A stretch of 64,000 nt of DNA, from assembly GCF_000708675.1 (NCBI RefSeq), contig NZ_JELR01000001.1, forward strand, positions 1,736,001 through 1,800,000. Direction: 5' to 3'. This document shows, one piece after another, positions 1 through 9,417 of this stretch (within the stretch, counting starts at the first letter, position 1; every line of letters starts with the position of its first letter). The stretch is from Microbulbifer sp. HZ11 (GTDB lineage Bacteria; Pseudomonadota; Gammaproteobacteria; Pseudomonadales; Cellvibrionaceae). A program made the position numbers and the translations under genes. Under the pieces are notes generated by a model. The model worked only from the letters and a program-made list of their open reading frames with translations. It was not told where the DNA came from and made no database searches.

Positions 1-569
1 GCCGCAAACAGGCCCATGGCGGTGGCGACCAGCGCCTCGGAGATACCCGGCGCGACCGTCGCAATGGTGGCCTGATGCATGGTGGCAAGACCACGGAAGG
101 AATTCATGATCCCCCACACGGTGCCAAACAGGCCAATGTAGGGACTGACGGAGCCGACCGTGGCGAGGAATGGCAGGTTCATTTCCACCTTTTCCTGCTC
201 CCGGGACATGGCCACGCGCATGGCGCGCTCGGTGCCTTCCATAACCGCCGCAGGGCTACTCTTGCCCTGCTGGCGCAGGCGGGTAAATTCGGTGAAGCCG
301 GCGCGGAACAGGGATTCAACACCGTCGATCTTGCCTTTCTCGGCAGCGGCGTTGCCGTCGCGGAACAGCTGGTTCAGATCCGCACCTGACCAGAACTTGC
401 GCTCAAAGTTGATCATGGACTTGCGTGCGCGGGACAGATAGGTTCCGCGCTGAATGATCATTACCCAGGAAATGACCGAGGCCAGTAACAGCATCAGCAT
501 GACCAGCTGCACCAGCAGGCTGGCACTGGAAATCAGGCCCCACAGAGAAAGTTGTTCACCGGCATTCAT
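1..569 (-). CDS. tolQ: TolQ, proton channel subunit of the Tol-Pal system (C-terminus outside window)
   Basis: About 189 residues are visible, starting MNAGEQLSLWG. The sequence shows an N-terminal membrane helix (about residues 12-38), a soluble stretch rich in charged residues, and a second hydrophobic block that includes PYIGLFGTVWGIMNSF and the start of the third, as expected for the TolQ/ExbB/MotA family. In the family, TolQ with TolR uses the proton gradient to energise TolA and outer-membrane constriction at division. The start codon overlaps the ybgC stop by ATGA, so the two are translationally coupled as in other tol-pal operons. The gene is truncated only by the window edge. The ExbB paralogue is less likely given the ybgC neighbour. 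Confidence 0.93.
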   Translation of the reverse strand, partial: MNAGEQLSLWGLISSASLLVQLVMLMLLLASVISWVMIIQRGTYLSRARKSMINFERKFWSGADLNQLFRDGNAAAEKGKIDGVESLFRAGFTEFTRLRQQGKSSPAAVMEGTERAMRVAMSREQEKVEMNLPFLATVGSVSPYIGLFGTVWGIMNSFRGLATMHQATIATVAPGISEALVATAMGLFA

Positions 570-979
570 GAATGTTGACTCGCTGCCTTCAAAGCTTGAT
601 GGATGGATTCTGGGAGTGCGCAGGGCTTTCGGCTTGCGTCATCCACGCAGGCCACTTTGACCACGCCCTCACAAATAATTTCATTACCGCGCCAGATTTT
701 CTGCTCAAAGGTCACGGCGGCGCGGCCGACCTTGGCCACCGCGGCGCTGGCCCTGAGTTCGTCGTCGAGTATTGCAGAGCGACGGTACTGAACCTCCGCT
801 GAATGCACCACGAGCAACAAACCCTGCTGCGGCATCGCGGGTTTATCATAGCCGAGCGCACGGACCAATTCTGTGCGCGCGCGCTCCATATACTTTAAAT
901 AATTGACGTAATAAACAATTCCGCCAGCGTCTGTATCCTCGATATAGACACGAATGGGAATACTGAAGGGCTCTGACAC
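566..979 (-). CDS. ybgC: YbgC, Tol-Pal-associated acyl-CoA thioesterase
   Basis: A 137-residue hotdog-fold protein. The 4-hydroxybenzoyl-CoA thioesterase signature is visible near the N-terminus, with the likely catalytic Asp at residue 17 in EDTDAGGIVYYVNYLKYMER. The family hydrolyses short or phospholipid-related acyl-CoA/ACP thioesters in the cytoplasm and is nearly always the first gene of the tol-pal cluster. It lies 165 bases downstream of ruvB on the same strand and overlaps tolQ by four bases. Length and motif are normal for the family. Confidence 0.93.
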   Translation of the reverse strand: MSEPFSIPIRVYIEDTDAGGIVYYVNYLKYMERARTELVRALGYDKPAMPQQGLLLVVHSAEVQYRRSAILDDELRASAAVAKVGRAAVTFEQKIWRGNEIICEGVVKVACVDDASRKPCALPESIHQALKAASQHS

Positions 980-1144
980 GCACCGTCCTTAATTCGCCGA
1001 CCGCGAACTGACTTTTTCTTGTTGATAGCGGTTTGGGTCACACCGGGAGGATTTCAACTCAAGTGGAGCCCTCCTGGCGATATTAGACGGACATGCTACA
1101 GGAACTAGACCGCTTCGTCAGGTGTGGCCAGCGACAATTGCGAG

Positions 1145-2164
1145 TCAGATTCGGTCGGGCTTGGGAATACCAAAGTGCTGGTAGGCCAGTGCAGTCACCA
1201 CCCGGCCGCGGGGAGTGCGGGTCAGGTAGCCCTGCTGAATCAGGTAAGGTTCCAGCACATCCTCGATGGTATCGCGCTCCTCGCTGACCGCAGCCGCCAG
1301 GCTGTCGACCCCCACCGGACCGCCGTCAAACTTCTCGATCATGGTGAGCAGCATGCGGCGGTCGAGCTGATCGAAGCCGCTGGCATCCACGTTCAGCATG
1401 TTCAATGCCAGGTCCGCGGTTTCCGCACACACATGACCGTCGCTTTTCACTTCGGCGTAATCCCGTACCCGGCGCAGCAGACGGTTGGCGATACGCGGGG
1501 TGCCACGGGCACGGCGCGCCACTTCGTGGGCACCCCCCTCATCCATCGCCACACCCATCAATCCGGCGGAGCGGGCGACAATACTGGTGAGATCTTCCAC
1601 CGAGTAAAACTCGAGGCGCTGCACGATGCCGAAACGGTCGCGCAATGGCGAGGTGAGCAGCCCGGCTCGTGTGGTGGCCCCCACGAGGGTAAAGGGCGGC
1701 AAATCCAGCTTGATGGAACGCGCCGCCGGCCCCTCTCCGATCATGATATCCAGCTGATAGTCTTCCATGGCTGGATACAGCACCTCTTCCACATGAGGAC
1801 TGAGACGGTGGATCTCGTCGATAAACAGCACGTCCCCGGGTTCGAGGTTGGTCATGATGGCGGCGAGATCACCGGCCTTCTCCAGCACCGGGCCGGAAGT
1901 GGTCTTGATTGCCACCCCCATTTCCGCGGCAATGATATTCGCCAGAGTGGTTTTACCGAGACCGGGCGGACCAAATACCAGGGTGTGGTCGAGCGCTTCT
2001 TTGCGCAGCTTGGCGGCCTGGATAAAGATTTCCATCTGCTCGCGCACCACCGGCTGACCTACATAGTCGGACAGGGTTTTGGGGCGCACGGCGCGGTCGT
2101 ACTGTTCTTCCTGGCCGGTGGGCCCCTGGGGTTCGGGGGCGATCAGGCGGTCGGCTTCAATCAC
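1145..2164 (-). CDS. ruvB: RuvB, Holliday junction branch-migration ATPase
   Basis: Hexameric AAA+ motor that works with RuvA and RuvC on Holliday junctions. Walker A (GPPGLGKTT, about residues 65-73) and Walker B with DEIH (about 116-119) are present, followed by a winged-helix C-terminus. I chose the GTG at 2164 because the next residues (IEADRLIAP) match the canonical RuvB N-terminus MIEADRL and an AGAGAG sits just upstream. A TTG at 2188 would add eight residues with no family counterpart. From this start the protein has 339 residues, close to the 336 of E. coli. It lies about 34 bases downstream of ruvA, probably in one transcript. Confidence 0.94.
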   Translation of the reverse strand: MIEADRLIAPEPQGPTGQEEQYDRAVRPKTLSDYVGQPVVREQMEIFIQAAKLRKEALDHTLVFGPPGLGKTTLANIIAAEMGVAIKTTSGPVLEKAGDLAAIMTNLEPGDVLFIDEIHRLSPHVEEVLYPAMEDYQLDIMIGEGPAARSIKLDLPPFTLVGATTRAGLLTSPLRDRFGIVQRLEFYSVEDLTSIVARSAGLMGVAMDEGGAHEVARRARGTPRIANRLLRRVRDYAEVKSDGHVCAETADLALNMLNVDASGFDQLDRRMLLTMIEKFDGGPVGVDSLAAAVSEERDTIEDVLEPYLIQQGYLTRTPRGRVVTALAYQHFGIPKPDRI

Positions 2165-2198
2165 GGGATGCTCTCTATCTCTTGCCAACTATTTAGGA

Positions 2199-2810
2199 TC
2201 AGGCCGGAGCCATGCTTTTCAGCGCCAGGCGGATAAGGGTGGCACTGTCGGCATCGGGCTGTTCCTTGGCGGCGCGGGCGACCATTTTGGTGGCGTCTGT
2301 AGGCTTGTAGCCCAGCGCGGCGAGGGCGCTTTCGGCTTCACCGGCGTGGTCAACTTTGGGTTCGGCGTTGGTGGACATCAGCGGGATGTCGCCCAGATCG
2401 CCGGTTTGCGGGGTGAGCTTGCCGCGCAGTTCGATAATCAGGCGTTCGGCAGTTTTCTTGCCGACACCGGGGACTTTTACCAGGGCGCCGACGTTGTCGT
2501 CGGCCACACAGCGGGCGAGTGCGGCGCCGTCGAGGCCGGAGAGGATGGCGAGGGCCATTTTGGGGCCGACGCCGTTGACCTTGATGAGGGTGCGGAACAG
2601 TTGGCGGTCTGATTCGCGGATAAAGCCGAACAGCTGCTGGGAGGTTTCCGATACCGCCAGGTGGGTATGCAATTGCACATTGCCGCCCAGTTGAGGCAGT
2701 TCGAAAATGGTGGTCATGGGGGCCAACACTTCGTAGCCCACGCCCTGCACGTCGACGAGGAGTTGCGGGGGCTGTACTGCGGCCAGCTTGCCGGTGAGTC
2801 TTCCTATCAT
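2199..2810 (-). CDS. ruvA: RuvA, Holliday junction-binding protein
   Basis: A 203-residue protein starting MIGRLTGKL, the family-typical N-terminal OB-fold. Two helix-hairpin-helix motifs follow (around VNGVGPKMALAIL and VPGVGKKTAERLI), and a C-terminal three-helix domain that contacts RuvB. RuvA tetramers hold the junction open and load RuvB. The gene precedes ruvB closely, but 323 bases holding a long palindrome separate it from ruvC, so ruvAB may have its own promoter or partly independent expression. Confidence 0.95.
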   Translation of the reverse strand: MIGRLTGKLAAVQPPQLLVDVQGVGYEVLAPMTTIFELPQLGGNVQLHTHLAVSETSQQLFGFIRESDRQLFRTLIKVNGVGPKMALAILSGLDGAALARCVADDNVGALVKVPGVGKKTAERLIIELRGKLTPQTGDLGDIPLMSTNAEPKVDHAGEAESALAALGYKPTDATKMVARAAKEQPDADSATLIRLALKSMAPA

Positions 2811-3133
2811 TGTTATTCCGAGGTTCAGTTCCAGTTCCCGGGCCCATTTAATTCAGGCTCCGGGGCGGCACTGCTACCGATATTTGTTCGCGAGACACGC
2901 CGTGAACCCATCCATGGGGGCTCTTCCGCGAGGTCCCTCTCGCGGAAGGTCTCGCGAACAAATATCGGTAGCAGCACCTTAATTTCTAACTTCAGTACAT
3001 TGCCCAACAGCTGGGTAAGCCCCGCAAGCATCAAGCACGCTGAACTCTAATGCGAAGGTGTCACCGGTAGCGGAGCCGCCACCAAACGCCCCGACTGCGC
3101 GCCACGAAACCCGCCGCACCACCGAAGCCAAAC
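2811..3133. other. ruvC-ruvA intergenic spacer
   Basis: This 323-base spacer interrupts the usually compact ruvCA order. Its main content is the palindromic element at 2871-2974. The rest, about 160 bases next to the ruvC end and about 60 next to ruvA, shows no convincing reading frame. The promoter of ruvAB, if separate, should be here, but I could not pick clear -35/-10 boxes. Confidence 0.6.
2871..2974. repeat. Palindromic intergenic element, copy A (cruciform-type)
   Basis: A perfect 26-bp inverted repeat (2871-2896 with 2949-2974) encloses two smaller hairpins: CCCA/TGGG with a four-base loop inside 2908-2919, and a 10-bp stem 2923-2932/2939-2948. The core GTGAA..CATCC.TG....GCTCT also occurs in the element at 42283-42376. 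No protein-coding sense is visible. It looks like a non-autonomous interspersed repeat rather than a plain terminator, since no T-run follows either arm. Confidence 0.85.
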
Positions 3134-3664
3134 TCAAGTAACACTAAGCCGCCCTCGCCGAAACCGAGTGCGACTCCCGGCAGAGGTTTGAATCAACGTC
3201 TGCATGGTATGCATATGACACAAGGCAACGGCCAGCGCGTCTGCAGCATCCTCCTGCGGAGAAGCGGGCAGCTTGAGCAGGGTTTTGACCATATGCTGCA
3301 CCTGCAGCTTGTCGGCGCCACCATTACCTACCACCGCCTGCTTCACCTTGCGCGCTTCGTATTCCGAAACCGGTAGATCCGCGTGGGTGGCGGCGACGAT
3401 GGCGGCGCCTCTGGCCTGGCCCAACTTTAACGCAGAGCCGGCGCTTTTCGACATAAACACGTTTTCGATCGCCATCTGCTGCGGCTGGTACTGCTGGGCA
3501 ATCTGGCTGACGGCGTCAAATATGAGCTTCAGGCGCTCGGGCAGCGGGCCGTCGGGGAGTTTGATCACACCGCTGGCGACATAGCGGGCATTGGAGCGCT
3601 CCACGTCGATCAGGCCGTAACCGGTTTTGCGTGAGCCGGGATCGATGCCCAGAATGCGGGTCAC
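3134..3664 (-). CDS. ruvC: RuvC, Holliday junction resolvase
   Basis: RNase H-fold endonuclease that cuts junctions held by RuvAB. The acidic active site is visible: Asp in [14 protein letters not shown] near the N-terminus, Glu in AIENVF, and the Asp pair in QEDAADALA near the C-terminus. I chose the GTG at 3664 ([10 protein letters not shown]) because AGGGGG lies nine bases upstream and the residues match the family N-terminus. The ATG at 3685 would add seven unmatched residues. The C-terminal tail after residue 160 is basic (RTRFRRGR). The length of 176 residues is normal. Confidence 0.94.
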   Translation of the reverse strand: MTRILGIDPGSRKTGYGLIDVERSNARYVASGVIKLPDGPLPERLKLIFDAVSQIAQQYQPQQMAIENVFMSKSAGSALKLGQARGAAIVAATHADLPVSEYEARKVKQAVVGNGGADKLQVQHMVKTLLKLPASPQEDAADALAVALCHMHTMQTLIQTSAGSRTRFRRGRLSVT

Positions 3665-3767
3665 GGCGGGCTGCCCCCTGTACATTTATACAATTGTTGA
3701 CGGGAAGTTTCCCAAGGTGAGGACTGGGCGTCAAGGCGGGAAGAGGATATGCCCGGTCAGATACAAA

Positions 3768-3791
3768 AATGCCCCGCGGTGGCGGGGCATT
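3768..3791 (-). terminator. Intrinsic terminator of yebC
   Basis: A perfect 10-bp stem (AATGCCCCGC, 3768-3777, with its complement 3782-3791) and a four-base loop lie 23 bases past the yebC stop. On the minus strand the stem is followed by TTTGTATC, so the stem end and tail give a run of five T. This implies that ruvC has a separate promoter in the roughly 100 bases between this stem and its start. Confidence 0.8.
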
Positions 3792-3813
3792 CTGGGAGAA
3801 AGTCGGTCAAGGT

Positions 3814-4557
3814 TCAGCCCAGCTCTGCCATCACCTCTTCCGGGATCTCCGCATTGGAGTACACATTCTGTACGTCGTCCAGGTCCTCCAGCATATCCAC
3901 CAGTGCCATCACCTTTTCCGCACCGTCTTTATCCATGGGCACAGTAGTAGACGGAATCATGGCGATTTCGGCATTGTCCGGCTTGAAACCCGCTTCGGTC
4001 AGTGCATCTTTCACCGACATATAATCGGTGAATTCGGTAGTAACCTCGATACTGCCATCATCGTTGCTCTGAATATCTTCCGCCCCTGCTTCCAGAGCCG
4101 CTTCCATCAGAGCATCTTCATCTACGCCTGGCTCGTAGTACATCTGCCCCTTGCGCGAAAACAGATAGGCCACCGAACCATCGGTTCCCAGATTGCCACC
4201 GCGCTTGGTGAACGCGTGGCGGACCTCCGCAACTGTGCGATTGCGGTTGTCGGTGAGACACTCCACCAGAATTGCCACACCTCCGACACCGTACCCCTCG
4301 TAGGTCACCGCCTCGTAGTTTTCCCCATCGGTATTACCAGCGCCGCGGGCGATGGCCTTGTCGATGGTGTCGCGCTTCATGTTCGCGCCCAGAGCTTTAT
4401 CAATGGTGGCGCGCAGTGTGGGGTTGTCATCCGGGTTGGCACCGCCTTTCGCGGCTACGGTGAGCTCGCGAATGATCTTGGTGAAAACCTTACCGCGCTT
4501 GGCGTCCTGGGCGGCCTTGCGGTGCTTGATGTTGGCCCATTTACTGTGTCCTGCCAT
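3814..4557 (-). CDS. yebC: YebC/PmpR family protein
   Basis: 247 residues starting [23 protein letters not shown], the hallmark N-terminus of the YebC/TACO1 family. GGAGA lies nine bases upstream of this ATG; longer readings add residues unlike the family. Members bind nucleic acid or ribosomes. Some were described as transcription regulators and more recent work on the family points to relief of translational stalling. Location upstream of ruvC is typical in gammaproteobacteria. Which of the two roles applies here cannot be told from sequence. Confidence 0.93.
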   Translation of the reverse strand: MAGHSKWANIKHRKAAQDAKRGKVFTKIIRELTVAAKGGANPDDNPTLRATIDKALGANMKRDTIDKAIARGAGNTDGENYEAVTYEGYGVGGVAILVECLTDNRNRTVAEVRHAFTKRGGNLGTDGSVAYLFSRKGQMYYEPGVDEDALMEAALEAGAEDIQSNDDGSIEVTTEFTDYMSVKDALTEAGFKPDNAEIAMIPSTTVPMDKDGAEKVMALVDMLEDLDDVQNVYSNAEIPEEVMAELG

Positions 4558-4603
4558 CGATAAATCTCCGGTCTTTCTACTATTTCTGGCTATTGCAAAG
4601 TTC

Positions 4604-4668
4604 GTCACCCCGGCGCAGGCCGAGGTCCTGCGCACTGGACTCCCTACCGGATCGAGTCCGGCATGACG
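4604..4668. repeat. Imperfect inverted intergenic repeat (REP-like)
   Basis: Between aspS and yebC, the arms CGTCA..CCGG (left) and CCGG..TGACG (right) form an imperfect palindrome with an internal mismatched region. The pattern resembles the common proteobacterial CGTCATgCCGG-type interspersed repeats. It has no T-run and no reading frame, and only one copy is in this window, so the family assignment rests on memory of the general pattern. Confidence 0.5.
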
Positions 4669-4705
4669 CAAAGGCGCCGGAATGACGATGAAGAAAACTT
4701 AGCCT

Positions 4706-6484
4706 TTAACCTACCTGCTCTTCTTTCTGGCGCAGGCGGATGCTCAGCTCGCGCAGCTGCTTGGCGTCAACCGCTCCCGGAGCGTCAGTCATCACACAGG
4801 CGGCGCTCTGGGTTTTCGGGAAGGCGATGACGTCGCGGATGGAGTCGCTGTCGGTCATCAGCATCACCAGACGGTCGAGACCGAAGGCCAGGCCGCCGTG
4901 GGGCGGAGCACCGTACTTCAGTGCGTCCAGCAGGAAGCCGAACTTTTCGCGCTGCTCTTCGGCGTCGATGCCGAGAGCGCGGAATACGGTCTGTTGCATA
5001 TCCTGGTTGTGGATACGGATGGAGCCACCGCCCAGCTCGGTGCCGTTTAGCACCATGTCGTAGGCGCGGGACAGAGCTTCCAGCGGGTTCTTTTCCAGCT
5101 CCTCTGCGGAACAGGAGGGCGCGGTGAACGGGTGGTGCAGCGCGGTAACACTGCCGTCGTCGTTCTCTTCAAACATCGGGAAGTCCACAACCCACAGGGG
5201 TGCCCACTCGGACACGTACAGATTCAGGTCTTCACCCAGCTTGCAGCGCAGTGCGCCGAGAGCTTCGGAAACCACCTTGGCCTTGTCGGAGCCGAAGAAG
5301 ATCAGGTCGCCATTCTCTGCCTGTACACGGTCGAGGATCGCCGCGCGCACGTCGTTGGGCAGGAACTTGACGATCGGGGACTGCAGGCCACCTTCCAGGT
5401 CAGACTTATCATTGACCTTGATGTAGGCCAGGCCCTTGGCGCCGTAGATAGACACGTACTTGGTGTAGTCGTCGATCTGCTTGCGGGTCAGCATGTCGTT
5501 GCCACCGGGCAGTTTCAGCGCGGTCACACGGCCTTTCGGATCGTTGGCCGGGCCGGAGAACACCTTGAAGTCCACTTGTGTCATCAGATCCTTGATGTCC
5601 ACCAGCTCCAGCGGGATGCGCAGATCCGGCTTGTCAGAACCGAATTTCGCCATCGCCTCACTGAACGGCATGCGTGGGAACTCGCCCAACTCGACGCCTT
5701 TCAGCTCTTTGAACAGCTTGCGAATCATGTTCTCGGTGATGGACATGATGGCGTTTTCATCGAGGAATGCGGTCTCGATGTCGATCTGGGTAAATTCCGG
5801 CTGACGGTCTGCGCGCAGGTCTTCGTCGCGGAAGCACTTGGCGATCTGGTAGTAGCGATCGAAGCCGGACACCATCAGCAGCTGCTTGAACAGCTGCGGG
5901 GACTGCGGCAGCGCGAAAAACTTGCCGGCATGAGTGCGGCTCGGCACCAGATAATCACGGGCGCCTTCCGGAGTTGCACGGGTCAGGATCGGGGTTTCGA
6001 TATCCAAGAAACCTTCACCGTCCAGATAGTTACGGATGGCGTTGGTGATTTGGGAGCGGAAACGCAGGTTGCGCTGCATTTCATTGCGGCGCAGATCCAG
6101 GTAGCGGTACTTCAGGCGCACGTCTTCGCCCACCGCAGTGTGCTCATCCAGCTGGAACGGCGGGGTTTCCGCGCTATTGAGGATCTCCAACTGCAGGCCG
6201 TAAACCTCGATTTCACCGGTCTGCATGTTCGGATTGACCGCTTCCGGGGCGCGAGCGCGCACACGGCCGGTCACCTTCAGGACGTATTCACTGCGCACGC
6301 GGTCGGCGAGTTCAAAGTGCTCTGCGGCGTCAGGATCGAAGACCACCTGGGCGATGCCGTCGCGATCGCGCAGGTCGATAAAGATCACCCCACCGTGATC
6401 ACGGCGGCGGTCTACCCAGCCACACAGAGTTACTTCGCGGTCAATATCGGCGGATCGCAGGGCGCCACAGTAGTCGGTGCGCAT
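4706..6484 (-). CDS. aspS: Aspartyl-tRNA synthetase
   Basis: 592 residues, the bacterial AspRS length. Order: N-terminal OB anticodon-binding domain ([20 protein letters not shown] near residues 21-40), class II catalytic core with motif 2 ([18 protein letters not shown]), the bacterial GAD insertion, and motif 3 near the end ([14 protein letters not shown]). It charges tRNA-Asp in the cytoplasm. ATG start at 6484. Downstream comes a REP-like repeat and then yebC; upstream is the FmdB zinc-ribbon gene 47 bases away. Confidence 0.97.
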   Translation of the reverse strand: MRTDYCGALRSADIDREVTLCGWVDRRRDHGGVIFIDLRDRDGIAQVVFDPDAAEHFELADRVRSEYVLKVTGRVRARAPEAVNPNMQTGEIEVYGLQLEILNSAETPPFQLDEHTAVGEDVRLKYRYLDLRRNEMQRNLRFRSQITNAIRNYLDGEGFLDIETPILTRATPEGARDYLVPSRTHAGKFFALPQSPQLFKQLLMVSGFDRYYQIAKCFRDEDLRADRQPEFTQIDIETAFLDENAIMSITENMIRKLFKELKGVELGEFPRMPFSEAMAKFGSDKPDLRIPLELVDIKDLMTQVDFKVFSGPANDPKGRVTALKLPGGNDMLTRKQIDDYTKYVSIYGAKGLAYIKVNDKSDLEGGLQSPIVKFLPNDVRAAILDRVQAENGDLIFFGSDKAKVVSEALGALRCKLGEDLNLYVSEWAPLWVVDFPMFEENDDGSVTALHHPFTAPSCSAEELEKNPLEALSRAYDMVLNGTELGGGSIRIHNQDMQQTVFRALGIDAEEQREKFGFLLDALKYGAPPHGGLAFGLDRLVMLMTDSDSIRDVIAFPKTQSAACVMTDAPGAVDAKQLRELSIRLRQKEEQVG

Positions 6485-6531
6485 GGAGTCTTATTCCCTT
6501 AGTAGTATCGTCTTTGTTCAGCTTTTGCAGC

Positions 6532-6789
6532 TTAGCTGGCTTTGGCTTCCGAGCCACCGGATTTGCCGGAGGGCTTGGCAGCATCGCCGGCGAGATTTTT
6601 CTTGCTGCCGGTTTTGAAGTCGGTTTCGTACCAACCCCCACCCTTGAGGCGGAACCCGGCGGCACTGATTTTCTTGCTCAATTCCGCCTTGTTGCACGCG
6701 GGGCAGTCGGTCAGCGGAGCGTCGCTCATACGCTGCAGGGCTTCCATCTGGTGCCCACAGGCCTTGCATTGGTATTCATATATAGGCAT
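6532..6789 (-). CDS. FmdB-family zinc-ribbon protein
   Basis: 85 residues starting MPIYEYQCKACGHQME, the diagnostic N-terminus of the FmdB/CxxC_CxxC_SSSS family. Two Cys pairs (CKAC, CPAC) form a zinc ribbon; the C-terminus is low-complexity Lys/Gly/Ser. The function is unknown beyond a regulatory suggestion in methylotrophs. It sits immediately upstream of aspS, a frequent pairing in proteobacteria, and probably shares its transcript. The start at 6789 is fixed by the family N-terminus. Confidence 0.88.
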   Translation of the reverse strand: MPIYEYQCKACGHQMEALQRMSDAPLTDCPACNKAELSKKISAAGFRLKGGGWYETDFKTGSKKNLAGDAAKPSGKSGGSEAKAS

Positions 6790-7091
6790 GGCTAATACCC
6801 GGAATATAAAGGGGCGCAGATTATACATGAGCACTTGCGACGGAAGAAGGAGCCTGTTCACTGAAGCAACCCGGTGCTCGCGGTGCCCCCAGAGCCTGAG
6901 GTTTCCGGGCCATTTTTCGGCCAAAACCCTAAAAAAAAGCACTTTTTTTCTGTTTTAACCCCGTGCGCGCGGAAAAAAACTGGATATACTTCAGCTCAGT
7001 ACTTGGGTATGCCGCGGCGGCGCCGCTGGACAAACCTTGATGTACACCCACTTTCACTGGAAAAAACACTTACATAAGGAAGGAAGCTAAC
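6790..7091. promoter_or_regulatory. Divergent promoter region fmdB-aspS / HU-like gene
   Basis: 302 bases with no convincing gene. An A/T-rich block near 6920-6960 and TATACT at about 6985-6990 could be a -10 for the HU-like gene, but the matching -35 is weak. AAGGAAGG at about 7076-7085 is a strong ribosome-binding site for the ATG at 7092. Confidence 0.45.
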
Positions 7092-7517
7092 ATGGCCGCA
7101 AAGAAGAAAGCAGCTAAGAAAGCACCCGCCAAGAAGACTGCAGCCAAAAAGGCTCCAGCCAAGAAAGCAGCAGCCAAGGCCGCTCCGGCCAAGAAAGTGA
7201 CTGCAATCAAAGAGAAATACACCAAAACCCAGATCCTGAACCAGATCGCCGAGAAGACCGAACTGTCTCGCAAGCAGGTTCAGTCTGTTCTGGACGAGCT
7301 GACCGATGTGATCGAAGGTCACGTTAAGAAGCGCGGCGTGGGCGAATTCGCACTGCCGGGCCTGCTGAAAATCACCACCGTGAAGAAGCCGGCCAAGAAA
7401 GCGCGCAAAGGCATCAACCCCTTCACCGGCGAAGAGACCATGTTCAAGGCCAAGCCTGCGAGCATTCAGGTTAAGATCCGCCCGCTGAAGAAGCTGAAGG
7501 AAATGGCTGAGTCCTGA
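7092..7517 (+). CDS. HU-family DNA-binding protein with histone H1-like Lys/Ala/Pro tail
   Basis: 141 residues. Residues 2-40 are almost only Lys, Ala and Pro in AKKAPAKK-type repeats, like the tail of eukaryotic H1 and of bacterial AlgP/Hc1 proteins. Residues about 42-137 form an HU/IHF-type domain (YTKTQILNQIAEKTELSRKQ, then the beta-arm INPFTGEE and the closing VKIRPLKKLKE). HU proteins bend and compact DNA; the tail should add non-specific DNA binding. The gene is monocistronic, with a strong ribosome-binding site and a strong terminator. Confidence 0.9.
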   Translation: MAAKKKAAKKAPAKKTAAKKAPAKKAAAKAAPAKKVTAIKEKYTKTQILNQIAEKTELSRKQVQSVLDELTDVIEGHVKKRGVGEFALPGLLKITTVKKPAKKARKGINPFTGEETMFKAKPASIQVKIRPLKKLKEMAES

Positions 7518-7537
7518 TTCTCGCCCCTTCTGCCACG

Positions 7538-7565
7538 AAAACCCCGCTTTTGCGGGGTTTTCTGT
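7538..7565 (+). terminator. Intrinsic terminator of the HU-like gene
   Basis: A perfect 10-bp stem (AAAACCCCGC with its complement, 7538-7547 and 7552-7561) and a TTTT loop, ending in a T-rich tail, 21 bases past the stop. Confidence 0.9.
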
Positions 7566-7686
7566 TTATAAGCTCCTGTTTATCCCCTATATAAAGCCAC
7601 TGCCGGCAGCTCCTCTACCAAAACGGGCCCTCGGCAGCGTAAAATGACCGCCCTAAAAATTTCCTGGACAGAATTAAGAAAGCACT

Positions 7687-9417
7687 ATGCGCGCATCCCG
7701 CTACCTGATTGCCACCCAGAAAGAAACCCCTAATGACGCAGTGGTCATCAGCCATCAGCTGATGCTGCGCGCGGGCATGATCCGCCGCCTGTCTTCCGGG
7801 CTCTACACCTGGCTGCCTACCGGCCTGCGCGTACTGCGCAAGGTGGAGCGCATTGTGCGCGAAGAGATGAACAATGCCGGCGCACTGGAAGTGCTTATGC
7901 CGGTGGTACAGCCCGCCGAGCTGTGGGACGAATCCGGCCGCTGGCAGCAATACGGTCCCGAGCTGCTGCGAATTCAGGATCGTCACGACAATGCCTTCTG
8001 CCTGGGCCCCACCCACGAGGAAGTGATCACCGATCTGATTCGCACCGAGGTCAACAGCTACAAGCAGCTGCCGGCAAATTTCTACCAGATCCAGACCAAA
8101 TTCCGCGATGAGATCCGCCCCCGCTTCGGTGTCATGCGCGCGCGCGAGTTCACCATGAAGGACGCCTACTCATTCCATCTGGGCGCTGATTCCCTGCAGG
8201 AAACCTACGATGTGATGCACGATGCCTACTGCCGCATCTTCGATCGCATCGGCCTCGACTACCGCCCGGTACTGGCGGATACCGGATCTATCGGCGGTTC
8301 GCACTCCCACGAATTCCACGTGCTGGCCCAGAGCGGCGAGGACGATATCGCCTTCTCTACCGAGAGTCGTTACGCCGCAAACGTAGAACTGGCGGAAGCG
8401 GTCGCTCCGACAGGCGAGCGCCCCGCCCCATCCAAAGAAATGGCCGAGCTGCACACCCCCGGCCAGAAGACCATTGCTGCTCTTGAAGAGACTTTCGGCA
8501 TCGCCGCAAACACTTCGGTGAAAACCCTGATCGTGCTGGGCGAGACCGAAGAAGAGGGCGAGACCGCACCACTGGTGGCGCTCGTACTGCGTGGCGATCA
8601 CGACCTGAACGAACTGAAGGCGGAAAAACTGGCGGGGGTTGCCAGCCCGCTGCAGTTTGCGCCGGAAGCGCGTATTGCCGAAGAACTGGGCTGTGGTATC
8701 GGCTCCCTCGGCCCGGTCGGTATGAAAATCGATGTGATCGTGGATCGCGCCGCGGCGCACCTTGCGGACTTCGTGTGCGGCGCCAACAAAGACGACTACC
8801 ACCTCACCGGTGTGAACTGGGAGCGGGACGTGGCCATCACTCGCGTCGAGGACCTGCGCAATGTGGTTCCGGGTGATGCCAGCCCCGATGGCCAGGGCAC
8901 CCTGGAAATCAAGCGCGGCATCGAGGTCGGCCACATCTTCCAGCTTGGCACCAAGTACAGCGAAGCGATGAACGCGACAGTGCTGGACGAGAATGGCAAA
9001 GAACAGGTCATGACCATGGGCTGCTATGGTATCGGCGTATCCCGCGTGGTGGCGGCGGCCATCGAGCAAAATCACGACGATGCAGGCATTATCTGGCCTG
9101 AGGCCATCGCCCCTTTCCAACTGGCTATTGTGCCGATCAACATGCAGAAAAGTGCGGCGGTGCAGCAGAAATGTGAGCATATCTACGAGGCACTGACCGC
9201 CAGGGGCATCGACGTGTTACTGATGGATGAGCCCAAGGCACGCCTGGGTGCCATGCTCGCGGACGTGGAGCTGCTGGGCATCCCGCATCGTATAGTGGTG
9301 GGCGACCGCGGCCTTGAAAAAGGCAATATTGAATATAAAGGCCGACGGGATTCCGAAAACCAGGAATTTTCCGCGGATCAGATTCTGGACATCCTGCTCG
9401 AGAAAATCCCACATTGA
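7687..9417 (+). CDS. proS: Prolyl-tRNA synthetase
   Basis: 576 residues, the bacterial (type 1) ProRS with an INS editing domain inserted between motifs 2 and 3. Visible: motif 1 region [17 protein letters not shown], motif 2 [17 protein letters not shown], the editing insert around residues 220-400, and the class II closing motif [13 protein letters not shown]. It charges tRNA-Pro; the insert clears mischarged Ala-tRNA-Pro in the family. It overlaps the next gene by four bases (TTGA). Confidence 0.97.
   Translation: MRASRYLIATQKETPNDAVVISHQLMLRAGMIRRLSSGLYTWLPTGLRVLRKVERIVREEMNNAGALEVLMPVVQPAELWDESGRWQQYGPELLRIQDRHDNAFCLGPTHEEVITDLIRTEVNSYKQLPANFYQIQTKFRDEIRPRFGVMRAREFTMKDAYSFHLGADSLQETYDVMHDAYCRIFDRIGLDYRPVLADTGSIGGSHSHEFHVLAQSGEDDIAFSTESRYAANVELAEAVAPTGERPAPSKEMAELHTPGQKTIAALEETFGIAANTSVKTLIVLGETEEEGETAPLVALVLRGDHDLNELKAEKLAGVASPLQFAPEARIAEELGCGIGSLGPVGMKIDVIVDRAAAHLADFVCGANKDDYHLTGVNWERDVAITRVEDLRNVVPGDASPDGQGTLEIKRGIEVGHIFQLGTKYSEAMNATVLDENGKEQVMTMGCYGIGVSRVVAAAIEQNHDDAGIIWPEAIAPFQLAIVPINMQKSAAVQQKCEHIYEALTARGIDVLLMDEPKARLGAMLADVELLGIPHRIVVGDRGLEKGNIEYKGRRDSENQEFSADQILDILLEKIPH

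Noticed and set aside
1124-2236. Long open frame on the plus strand across ruvB
   Set aside because: It is antisense to a clear RuvB gene with intact motifs; long antisense frames are common in GC-rich DNA and this one matches no family.
5132-6502. 456-codon open frame on the plus strand across aspS
   Set aside because: Antisense to aspS, with no family motif; composition follows the codon bias of the opposite strand.
7615-9180. Open frames on the minus strand within proS
   Set aside because: Antisense shadows of proS; no start signals and no recognisable domains.
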